Of a stretch of DNA of 64,000 nucleotides, positions 33,488 through 45,522 are shown one piece after another (the stretch's first letter is position 1; each line of letters opens with the position of its first letter). Origin of the DNA: Cladorhizidae sp. MBARI D1340-BT2 (Eukaryota; Porifera; Demospongiae; Poecilosclerida; Cladorhizidae); contig JAQNBH010000017.1 in NCBI GenBank assembly GCA_028752905.1, positions 34,203,189-34,267,188 of the forward strand, read 5' to 3'. The translations under genes and the position numbers were made by a program. The notes under the pieces are model-generated. The model saw only the letters and a list, made by a program, of their open reading frames with translations, was not told where the DNA came from and made no database searches.

Positions 33488-34761
33488 GTAAGCTTGCTCG
33501 TCGGTAAGTGATCAGAGGCCTAGTCTAGCTAGACCCTTTACCGATCGCTCGCAGCAGGGGGTAGCTCATCACTGAGAGGGGGCTCGACTCCAAGGATCCA
33601 ATGGGGGAAGGAGCTGTCTAATGCTCAACCTCCCAAGTGAGCTGGAGATGATACATTTGAGCCAAGCAGGGATCCCACCCCTCCTCTCTGACAGCATGAT
33701 GCAATGCCTTATAGGCACTCCCTTGACATAATTGGGGGGTGGGAGGGCTAGTGCTGGAAACCATGACAACTGGTAAAAAGTCTGGCAATTCTACATTCCA
33801 ATGCAAATAAAAATAGCATTGATAGGCTGACAATATATATAATATATCTTGTGCATGTGTGACCTCTTCAAGTCAAGACTGTTGACAGAAAGAGAGCATT
33901 AGATCCTTTCTCTTCCTTGAATAATATGGCCGAAAAGTCGAGCTTGCATGTACAAACTCCTTCAAAAGTGCCTAGGTTGCATGTGCCACAGAATTCACAT
34001 CTCTTTTCCATGCTGTAACATGGAGTCAAGCTGTTGCAAGAAAAGAGGACACATTGTACATTCACGTTTTGTGTGTGGTAGTTTGCCAGGTGTGGTGTTT
34101 GGTCCACCTCCTCTAGTAGTCGAGTGTAGAAGAGTAATTTAGCACACTTCTCTTACCATTCTAGAGTCAACATCACTTTTATTGATCGGGACGGTGATGA
34201 GCACACTGTGGAGGGCAAGGTGGGGGATACGCTGCTTGACGTGGCCAAGGAGTACGACATTGACCTGGAAGGTGCATGTGAGGGGACGCTGTCCTGTTCC
34301 ACCTGTCACCTCATATTCAGTCCCGAGTGGTATGACAAGATTCTAGACCCACTCACCGAGGAGGAACAAGATATGCTGGACTTGGCATATGGACTCACTG
34401 ATACGTATGTGTTTAAGTCAGATATGTTGGGCATCGTGCATTCACACTATTTTCTACTGTTGTACCAGTGTACCAGTGTCCCTACCAACCCACCCCTTCT
34501 TTTATGTTTACCCCTGATACCAAAACATTGTAAGGTCAGGTGCAACTGTAGGAAATATGGCTAGTACTCGATCATTAATTTCTACAGCGTGTATTGGGTC
34601 ATTGCCACCAAATGTTTTACAGTATATATGTAGAAACACAATGAAATTTCTCTCCCATCCTATATAGGTCAAGACTGGGTTGTCAAATATTGGTGTCGGA
34701 GGCTCTGGAAGGGTTAAAGGTTTGCGTGCCATCAGCAACCATGGACGCTAGGAACACCTAA
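33408..34761 (+). CDS. FDX2: Mitochondrial [2Fe-2S] ferredoxin 2 (three exons)
   Basis: Electron carrier of the adrenodoxin family; FDX2 feeds electrons to iron-sulfur cluster assembly in the mitochondrial matrix. Exons 33408-33487, 34165-34404 and 34668-34761 join in phase to 137 residues. The N-terminus [20 protein letters not shown] is a short basic amphipathic presequence. The fold begins [19 protein letters not shown]. Cluster ligands are C-x5-C-x2-C in [13 protein letters not shown] (Cys65, 71, 74) and the distal Cys112 in [14 protein letters not shown] and the late SRLGCQI-L...LEGL pattern suit FDX2 rather than FDX1. The frame is open to 33294 without an earlier ATG, which decides the start; the ATG at 33408 has A at -3. 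Confidence 0.92.
34165..34404 (+). CDS. FDX2: FDX2 exon 2 (ferredoxin core)
   Basis: Acceptor TTACCATTCTAG; three of four cluster cysteines; donor GTATGT at 34405, phase 2. Confidence 0.92.
34668..34761 (+). CDS. FDX2: FDX2 exon 3 (fourth cysteine and C-terminus)
   Basis: Acceptor CCTATATAG. Reads [19 protein letters not shown], then [11 protein letters not shown] and TAA. Only 94 bp, missed by simple ORF scans. Confidence 0.9.
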
Positions 34762-35383
34762 CCAATCAATGAGTTTTATATGGTATTTATTTGTCTCGTG
34801 TTGCAATCATATTTGCTGGTCTATATATTCACAACCTAATATATAGCAACCAGTTTTCCTTTACAGAGCAGAGCCGTACCTCAGGCTATATACTATATAT
34901 CCACTCTTGTTCACTATAAATAGTGATTGGGACCAGTTTAATAAAGCTTTTGTATATAATGGTTATGTAAATTTTTCCCAAAATTTAAAAAAATATCCAT
35001 CAAACGCTGTGCTCATGACCTAATCATGACCTAATTATTATTAACTATGATGACATTGTAATTATTTTAATAACTATTTAATATATGAGAGGTAAATGTT
35101 CTCTAATCATGTTAATGATATGTCGTTGTGTTGGAGCATTAAAGCTCTAATTACCATCAGCAAACAGGGATGCTAGTGAACACAGACAATCTTATTGTGA
35201 TTCAAGTTTTATGTACCTTGTTGTTGAATTGCTAGCTTTGAGATCAGCCTAGAGACAAGGAAAGTGTGGCACAAAGATTAAATGGTTGATGGTTTGTTCT
35301 GATATTTTGAATGTAAAATCTTGCACACGTAGAAATGACAAAGAAGTTATTTGATTTGGAAGTAATCTTTCGTTGATGATTTC
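34762..35383. other. Convergent FDX2/MCM8 3' interval
   Basis: AT-rich spacer between the FDX2 stop and the MCM8 stop. ATAAAG-like and AATAAA-like words are present (near 34942 and 35281 region) but no poly(A) site can be assigned. Confidence 0.4.
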
Positions 35384-35500
35384 CTATAAGCAGCTTGCTG
35401 TCTGGAGTTGATACAGTTTGGGTCCTTTCTTCAACAGGTAGTTTTGATTATTGAGAGAGCAGATGAGATCTTCAAAGTTGCCCATGTGCAGTCCAATCTT
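35384..35500 (-). CDS. MCM8: MCM8 last exon (winged helix end, stop)
   Basis: [41 protein letters not shown]. Acceptor GTGTTTGTAG. Confidence 0.92.
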   Translation of the reverse strand, partial: KIGLHMGNFEDLICSLNNQNYLLKKGPKLYQLQTASCL

Positions 35501-38500
35501 CTACAAACACAACAAAAATGAGTTGTCAAATATGCAGCAAAAATCAAAAATGTAAAACAACCACAAGATACAAATTCTTACAAAAACTAGTTACATTGAT
35601 TATGTGCACTCCACTCTGTGATGTTGAGGTATAAACATGCCAAAGTTACACACAGTCAAAGTTGGAGACCTCAAAATCTGAATTCTCTGCAGTCATGGCT
35701 CTGGATTGGATGCAGTCATGGCTCTGGATTGGAAATGGCTAGCCAGTTGAAATTAGCAAGAGGAAGCCCTACTCTAGTGTTTTGATAGGCGCTAAAACGT
35801 GATCACATGGTCAAGCATGGGTGCCGAAAATAAATTTTCTACAAGGGATTTTTATCACCCATGCTTGACTAATTGGTAGTCACATTTTCCCTCTTGCTAC
35901 TGATACTAATTTCAACAGCTAGCACCTTCCAATCAGCAGTCAGGCATGCAGGTTTTGAGGCATCAAACTTTGGCTGCACTTCTAGCCTATTTGCCCAGTC
36001 TTCTAGCACCTGCTACTTCACAGCTAACTCCTCACCCTCCACCATGGAGTAGGAAGTAAAGGTTTTTATTAATTTTAAAAACACGCTTTAGACTAGCGCC
36101 TCTCAAAAAATAATAAAGCATTTTTTAAGCCGAGTAATTTCCGTAGAAAAATTGTGTGTTAATTAGAACAGTTCAGAACAGTTCAGCATCATTCTTATGT
36201 TAGGGTTAGAAGAAGGGGTGCTAAACAACTCTAGTTGACACTTAGATGTGCTAGTGAGAGCTGAAAAGCAAGAGCATCGTCAGCAAGCATGACCAGAGCC
36301 CCAAGTTCAAAGAAAGCAGGTGTATAGCCTCCCCATGGCCAGTAGATTTCAGCAGTGACCTTCAGAGACAACGTTCATCGAAGTCCAACTTAGTTGTCAG
36401 CTAAATGGGCGACTCATTTTTCCAAGCAATTATATGGGCAGTAATTGCATGGGTGTGGCTTTCAACCCACCTGGTATATATGGTCGATGAGAACAATTGA
36501 CTAACAAGAAACTTCTCCCATAGACAACATTTGATAGAATATTGTTACCTTTCCCACATTTCTCATTTCCTGCACTGAGAAAATGGAGGCTCCTCTGTGC
36601 TCTGCTATTCTGTTCAGTTCACTGATGAATCGTTTTCCCTACGCAATGAGCAAATGACATAAAACTAGTTGATAATATATACACCAACTACTAGTCCAAT
36701 TATATAATAGCCCAACACAATGAGCAAACTACTTGGAATTAATGATACATAAATACACCTAATAGCCTCACACAATGAGCGAACTAATGATACATATATA
36801 CACCTACTACTATATAATATCCCCATGCAATGAGCAAATTACATGAAATTAATGCTATATCTATACCACCGTAATTATAATTTTTTCCCAAGGAAATGAG
36901 ATGCTTTTTCAATTTCCTGGTGGAAATTTAAATGCCGAGAAATGGAAGAAGCTCAGAAAGTGATTGATCCAAGCGTCTTGCACATTCGCTGGAATCATTG
37001 AGGCCAGAAGTACCTTACAACTGATGAATGAGGTACTGTGGAGCTGGACCAGAGTGAGGGATAGAGAATGATGCATATTCTTTTAACCAGCCAACCGTGG
37101 ACAGTCAACCACCCCAAGACCTGCCCGTCACTCTGAATGTGCCGCACATAAGTTTGTTTGACTAAGGAACATAAGGGTGGTGAAAACTGAGGAAGGGAAC
37201 AAGCAGTGGCACAGCACTGCATGTTTTGGTGCCATCGTGTGTTTTGGTGCCATCGTGCCACACAAGTAGAACTGAAATGAAACAGAAATTTGTGTTTAAC
37301 AACTTCTGTAAAATACCAAATACAAGGTTAGCACTCAATCTTGCATCCCCAGTCCCTCCTCGATTATTTAGATGCAATAGCCTGAACTTGTCCTGCAAGT
37401 GTGCCGACCTCCAAAGTGCAACTAAAATACTGCCAAGCCAAGCGTGAGGGCTTGTCTCTAGCACATTCCAGAACTAAAACGGAGGGTATTTATACACGAG
37501 GGTCTAGGCCTTCGGAACTTGCAACTAGTGACATTTTGTCAAGTTAGTTCTTAAGCAGGTATCCATGTTAAGCATCTACGTTAATGTTGGTCATATGTGC
37601 TAAGTGTCACAGCTCCCGTTGAAAGTCAATGTTTCTTCCTCTGCTGGTGGCTACACAAATTTGTAGACACACCCTATAACACTCTCCAGGCTCTGTCTGC
37701 TCAGCAACAAATTGACCATTCTCCACCCCTTATAGCTAGCCTGGTACATAACTCAGCGATCCATATCTATAAGAAATTGATGGCGTCTGCACAAGGGCGT
37801 GGCTCAGCGCTTGGGTGAAGTGCCATTTTTCTTTTCTTTTAGTTTTGCTGACTGACGTAAGTGCCTTCTAACAGCCAGCCTTTAACTTATTTCACAATCT
37901 GCTCAGCATTGTAGCAGCAGCAGCAGTAGTAGTAGGAGCAGCAGCAGTAGTAGTAGGAGCAGCAGTAGTTGTAGCAGCAGCAGTAGTAGTAGTAGTAGCA
38001 GCAGTAGGAGCAGCAGTAGTAGTAGCAGCAGCAGTAGTAGAAGCAGCAGTAATAGCAGTAGCAGCAGTAGTAGTAGCAGCAACAGCAGTAGTAGTGGTAG
38101 AAGTAGCAGTAGTAGTGGTAGTAGCAGCAACAGTAATAATAATAGTAGCAGCAGTAACAGTGGTAGTAACAGCAGTAGTGGTGGTAGCAGTAGTAGCAGC
38201 AGTAGTATACTAATAATAGCAGCAATAGTAGTAGCAGCAATAGTATATAGTACATGTAGTAGTAGTGGTGTTAGTAGCAGCAGTAGTAGTAGCAGCAGCA
38301 GTAGTAGTGGTAGTAGCATTTTGGTTCACAACTGACCTAAACACACTGTAATATCAAGCTTCAGGCCAAGGATGAAAGCACAGTTATCACGCCCACTGCT
38401 AGATTACTGGCTTAACTACAAACTACGCCTCAGCAAATACAGTGCACTTGACCAGGCTGTCCCCAACACCCCAACTGTTAGTGTGCATGGAGGAAAGGGA

Positions 38501-41500
38501 GAGAGACGAAGGTCCTCCACAGGGCACTGGGATTGGTCACTCTCCCAACATTGTTGCAAGGTCACATTACTAACTGGAACAAGACCTCTGAATTCCAATA
38601 AACCATGCAGAATGGAGAAACAACCGAAGCATAGAAGGAAGTTGAATACGTTCTAGTTCACCAGGAGATGATGGTTGCGAGGGCATAAACCACACCCCTA
38701 AACAGTTGAAACATGGCCTTTAACTTGAGGACAAATCTACAAAAGAATAGCAACAATAATAATCTCTCAACGAACTTTCAATGACTCGATAAGCAACCTA
38801 CTCAGTGTTACAATACTCAGAGTTACAATAATAATAATAACAATAATAATAACAATAATAACAACAACAATAATAATAATCTCTCAACGAACTTTCAATG
38901 ACTCGATAAGCAACCTACTTAGTGTTAGAACTCAGTGTTACAAGCAGTGTTACAATAATAATAACAACAATAATAATAACAAAAACAATAATAATAACAA
39001 TAATAACAACAACAACAACAATAATGATAATAAACTTTCAATGAACTCACAGTTGACATAACAAAATTACAATGACCTCAATAATCAACTTGAATTTTAC
39101 TCTCTCAGATGTTTCGACTAGATGCTCTAAGGAATCATTACTCGTGATAAAGGCTAGAGCATCTAGTTGAAACGTCAAAAAAGTATGATGATTGAGAAGG
39201 TCATTTTAATAACAAATAAATAAACAATATCCCACTTCCCCATTCAGCTATTACCACATACAAACACATGTACATGCATACCTGTGCTCGTTGGCTCATG
39301 CCGGAGCCGTGCTGCGACCGGGCAAAGTCCAGCATGCCAAACTCGTCACTGAAGGTGTCATTCATGCTGAACTTCATTATCTGCACCACGTCACGGGCAT
39401 CCTCCCCAGTGGCCAGCTCCCTCAGGGAAAGACGAGCTCGTGCCTCCGTGAGGCGTATCAGTGACTCCAGCTGTCGAGTAGTGATGGGGGTGGAGTCGTA
39501 CTGATGACGCTGCTTCCGGAGCTCCAGGTAGAATTTCTACAAGTCATTATAATTACATTCCAAATGCAAATATGTAAGAGTTGCAATCAGAGCCATGTAC
39601 ACGTGAAGGAGGCTCCAGATAGTGGACCCTCATCAAGACAGCCTCATGTGCATCATTACACAATACAAGGTTTGCTCAGTATGTGTATGTATATACATGT
39701 GTGTGTGTATATTTAGACATGTGGTAGGTGGAGCCTTGACGCTGGCATACTGGGGAGGTCCAGAATACTTGTAAACATTTATAAATTGGGGAGAAAGAAA
39801 TATGAACCCTGATGACATATATAGGAGCACTGTGATGGGACAGCATACATTCAGCTGTGTGGACTCTTCAGCATAATATGTAGCCTGTTCTCTTCAGCAT
39901 GTATGTAGCCTGTTCTCTTCATGTATGTAGCTTGTTCTCTTCAGCATGTATGTAACCTGTTCTCTTCATGTATGTAGCCTGTTCTCTTCAGCATGTATGT
40001 AGCCTGTTCTCTTCAGCATGTATGTAGCCTGTTCTCTTCAGCATGTATGTAGCCTGTTCTCTTCATGTATGTAGCCTGTTCTCTTCACCATATTATATGT
40101 AACCTGTTCTCTTCATGTATGTAGCTTCAGCATGTATGTAGCCTGTTCTCTTCATGTATGTAGCCTGTTCTCTTCAGCATGTATGTAGCCTGTTCTCTTC
40201 ATATATGTAGCCTGTTCTCTTCTTCATGTATGTAGCCTGTTCTCTTCAGCATGTATGTAGCCTGTTCTCTTCAGCATGTACATGTATGTAGCCTGTTCTC
40301 TTCATGTATGTAGCCTGTTCTCTTCAGCATATATGTAACCTGTTCTCTTCATCATATATGTAGCCTGTTCTCTTCAGCATATATGTAGCCTGTTCTCTTC
40401 AGCATGTATGTAGCCTGTTCTCTTCAGCATGTACATGTATGTAGCCTGTTCTCTTCAGCATATATGTAGCCTGTTCTCTTCAGCATGTATGTAGCCTGTT
40501 CTCTTCAGCATGTATGTAGCCTGTTCTCTTCAGCATATATGTACAGTACCCTATTCTCTTCGGTACTCACTGTCGAGAGCAGCACCTTACGAGTGGTAGA
40601 ACACGCAACTGTGTCTTTACCTTACCAGGTTTGAGATAAAATGTCAACACCCTCATAACAGATGGTGTATCCACCTCCATAGCTATTGTGAGGAATGGAG
40701 AAGAAATGCCATAATGGAACTCTTACAGCATCCTAGCCCTGACAGTTACTGTAAGCATCCACTGACTCGCATCCACTGACTCCCCAGAGCAGACAGTTTT
40801 ATTTCCACAATATTCAAATCTGCCAGCCAGTCATCGCAACTAAGACGACCCTTTCCTGTTTAATAGACCAGTGTTATTTAAGGTGGGTATAGTCACACAG
40901 CCAGACACACCATGTCCAGCAATAGCAAGTGTTCCATCCAACTCACGTCTCCTTCCTTTGCTCACCAATAGCATCGTTACTAGTTATTTACTTAAAAATG
41001 CATTTTGCCCCTTCAATTAAGAATTAATATACAAGTGTATTGAGTTCCTTTAAGATATTGATTGAGTGGCAAGGGGGGTAAAAACATCCACAAACAATAA
41101 ATACATCAGCAAACAAATAAAAGCACCAGCAAACAAACAAACAAATAAAAGCACCAGCAAACACAAATACACAAATAAATAAAAACATAGTTTGGAATCC
41201 TCGCATTGTTGGACTGCATTGCTCTAGCCATTGTCCTGCCCTACACAGCTTAAGGCAAACCTAAACCTGTACACTATTGATGGCATCATGTATTGCATTG
41301 CTTGGATTGAGAAGTAGCTAAAGACTCCAAACTGGTAGGTTGGGATGAGATCCAGCCGAGATAACCTCCAGATAGACCATGACGCTCTCACTTCCAGTTT
41401 AGCAAACCCATTCATAGCTAGAGTGTGTTGAGGAATTGAGTCAGAATGAAACTCCATCATCCCTTCCTGTCAGCTAATTAAACATGCAGCCGATTCTCAC

Positions 41501-44500
41501 TTGCCATGCAGCCGATTCTTACTTGCCTGTGCAGCCAATGTACATGTATATGTAGCTACTGTATTGTGTAGCTTCAAATCTGCTGCCTTTCTCTCGATCC
41601 TTCTCTACACTATGACAACCATTCCCTGTTTACATAGCAGGTTACCAGTTCACATTTTTATGAGTGATGAACATATGGTGCATAGATAGAAACATGCATT
41701 GGTACACCATGTGCGGCAGTGCCAAGTTCCCCATCCAACTCCCCACTGAGGGCTCACCTCACTCGCCAATTAACCATGCACCCCTCACCAATTAACCATG
41801 CACCCGTTCCCTCTTGCATGTGTAGCATGTATGTCGGTGATGTATGGAGAGTGGTTTTGGAGGGGTGGTTCCAGGGGGTTACTAGCTTAGTTTCTTGCTG
41901 GTCCAATTTCTGACTGGCTTACTCTATTATCTGGTAAGGAACTTGTCAGTTATTAACTGCACGTGCATCAGTTCCCACTTGCCTGGGCATGCCCACGGCC
42001 AGGCCAGTCTAACTTGTAACTTGGGACCTGTTGCAGGATGTTCTCTCGATCATTCTCCTCACTATGACACCAATTCCCTGCTTACACACGCCCACATTGT
42101 TTAGACAGGCGACACGTTCCATGTTTTGTTAGGGGGGAAGGTACAGTGAGTATCTACATACATACGGAAATGCTCGACGATACAAAGTGTTACATCAACT
42201 CCCCACTGATGGCTCGCTTCACCTGCCAATCATTAATTAAAGGGACACACTCTATTATTCTCAATTAAAGTGGCACACACATTGATGCGTACCTGCAGCA
42301 CTTGTGCGGCCTCGTCTCCTATCCTGGGATGGACGTACTTTCTGGCGTAACCCACATATTTCCTTAGAAGCTGGGCCGGGATGGGATCAAAGTCTTCGCC
42401 CTTCTTCACACGGAGTCCTTCCCGGAGAGAACTCTCCTCATCCCCTAGAAGTAGTAGACTACTAGAGTTCTGGTCCAGGGAGGTCTCAATGTCACCCTAT
42501 GTATATAACATAAGTAGTGGACACTAGAGGACTGGTCCAAGGAGGTCTCAAAGCCACCCTATGTATATAACATAAGTAGTGGACCACTAGAGGACTGGTC
42601 CAGGGAGGTCTCAATGCCACCCTATGTATATAACATAAGTAGTGGACCACTAGAGGACTGGTCCAGGGAGGTCTCAATGCCACCCTATGTATATAACATA
42701 AGTAGTGGACACTAGAGGACTGGTCAAGGGAGGTCTCAATGCCACCCTATGTATATAACATAAGTAGTGGACCACTAGAGGACTGGTCCAAGGAGGTCTC
42801 AATGTCACCCTATGTATATAACATAAGTAGTGGACCACTAGAGGACTGGTCCAGGGAGGTCTCAATGCCACCCTATGTATATAACATAAGTAGTGGACCA
42901 CTAGAGGACTGGTCCAGGGAGGTCTCAATGCCACCCTATGTATATAACATAAGTAGTGGACCACTAGAGGACTGGTCCAAGGAGGTCTCAATGCCACCCT
43001 ATGTATATAACATAAGTAGTGGACCACTAGAGGACTGGTCCAGGGAGGTCTCAATGCCACCCTATGTATATAACATAAGTAGTGGACCACTAGAGCACTG
43101 GTCCAGGGAGGTCTCAATGCCACCCTATGTATATAACATAAGTAGTGGACCACTAGAGGACTGGTCCAGGGAGGTCTCAATGCCACCCTATGTATATAAC
43201 ATACTTTAAGTAGTGGACCACTAGAGGACTGGTCCAGGGAGGTCTCAATGCCACCCTATGTATATAACATACTGTAAGTAGTGGACCACTAGAGGACTGG
43301 TCCAGGGAGGTCTCAATGTCACCCTATGTATACAAGATAAGTATTGGACCACTAGAGGACTGGTCCAGGGAGGTCTCAATGCCACCCTATGTATATAACA
43401 TAAGTAGTGGACCACTAGAGGACTGGTCCAGGGAGGTCTCAATGTCACCCTATGTATACAAGATAAGTAGTGGACCACTAGAGGACTGGTCCAGGGAGGT
43501 CTCAATGCCACCCTATGTATATAACATAAGTAGTGGACCACTAGAGGACTGGTCCAGGGAGGTCTCAATGCCACCCTATGTATATAACATAAGTAGTGGA
43601 CCACTAGAGGACTGGTCCAGGGAGGTCTCAATGCCACCCTATGTATACAAGATAAGTAGTGGACCACTAGAGGACTGGTCCAGGGAGGTCTCAATGCCAC
43701 CCTATGTATATAACATAAGTAGTGGACCACTAGAGGACTGGTCCAGGGAGGTCTCAATGCCACCCTATGTATATAACATAAGTAGTGGACCACTAGAGGA
43801 CTGGTCCAGGGAGGTCTCAATCTCACTTTCCTAGATGTATAATTATATATCCGATATAAAAGCACAAAATATTTTGTTTGTGTATGTGTGTGCTTGGACT
43901 CCATTGCGATCTAGACCCAAGCAAACTTGGTATGGCCTTTAGGAGCCACCCAAGAAAGGTCTAAGCCAAAAGAAAGTAGCCCATATTAGGGCGTCTGTCA
44001 TCATCAGCCATTTTTTAAGGGAAACACCTCCATTCCAAAGGGCAAAATTAAAAACTTTATTTCAATTTTGGACACCCCTGCATTGTCCCTAACACCAGTG
44101 GACCCCTGAGAACCATGCTGTACATACATAATGCATACATCAGTAGCAGCTTACTGACTCACCTCTCTGTTCCTCCTGGCTGTAGCTCTGAGTACTCCTC
44201 CTGTACGGCTTGCCGTGTGTCCCCGCGGGTTTCTCCCAGCATGCAGAGACATGACGTGCTCAGAGAGCAAGCAGTCCAGCTCCTCATCCGGCCGGTCGAC
44301 CAAGATGAAGACCAGGTCAAAGCGAGACAACAATGCACTGTTCATCCTATATATATATATATATACTTAGAAGGTAGTTTGCTGATGAAGGCTACAAATA
44401 GTGCTTAATACCGTGTTAAAGCAGAGCTATTGAACTATATATATATATATATGTATATATACACTGTATATATAAAATGTATATATATACACACACATGT

Positions 44501-45303
44501 GCATGTCATCCAACTAGCTCAAGTATGCACGCATGCACAGTCAGCAAATACAATCAGTGCCTCTACCACGAAATTAGAAAGAGGTGAAGCACTCGTCTGG
44601 CTAAATATGGTCAGGGGTCTATAATTGGTCTCCCCCAGACCCTTATTGTCCCAAATCTAGCCCTGTGATTCTAGCAACTAGCCCTTGCCTTGTTCTAGCC
44701 ATGATGTATCTGCTGCTGGTGGGTACCTAGAGCCCAATTAGTGTCTAGCCCTTACTTTGCGGGGGAGGGGGGAAGCTGGTACCCACTAGGGACATAGTTG
44801 TAAGTTCCTAGGCGCTGTGCATTAGCCACTTTTAATTAAGATGGACCACTTCTATCCAAGACCACATTTGGCATGACATTCCCCACTCTGTATCATAACT
44901 TTGGATGCTGTGTGTGTGTTTAGTGTACACATGGCTGCACCTCTATTGGTGTGTTGTTGAACACTGTGTGTGTGTGTGTTGTGTGTGTTGTGTGTGTGTG
45001 TTTAGTGTACACATGGCTGCATCTCTATTGGTGTGTTGTTGAACACTGTGTGTGTGTGTGTTGTGTGTGTGTTTAGTGTACACATGGCTGCATCTCTATT
45101 GGTGTGTTGTTGAACACTGTGTGTGTGTGTGTGTGTGTGTGTTGTGTGTGTGTGTGTTTAGTGTACACATGGCTGCATCTCTATTGGTGTGTTGTTGAAC
45201 ACTGTGTGTGTGTGTGTGTGTGTGTGTTGTGTGTGTGTGTGTGTGTTTAGTGTACACATGGCTGCATCTCTATTGGTGTGTTGTTGAACAGTGTGTGTGT
45301 GTG

Positions 45304-45337
<34 letters not shown>

Positions 45338-45491
45338 TTAGTGTACACATGGCTGCATCTCTATTGGTGTGTTGTTGAACACTGTGTGTGTGTGTGTGTG
45401 TGTGTTGTGTGTGTGTGTGTGTGTGTTTAGTGTACACATGGTGCATCTCTATTAGTGTGTTGTTGAACACTGTGTGTGTGTGTGTGTGTGT

Positions 45492-45522
<31 letters not shown>

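Noticed and set aside
33569..33833. Two minus-strand frames in FDX2 intron 1 ([18 protein letters not shown])
   Set aside because: Might be a retroelement scrap, but I could not match it to a named domain.
42492..43904. Repeat protein frames in the 63-bp array on both strands
   Set aside because: The unit is multiple of three; the array is explained by duplicated MCM8 splice-acceptor sequence.
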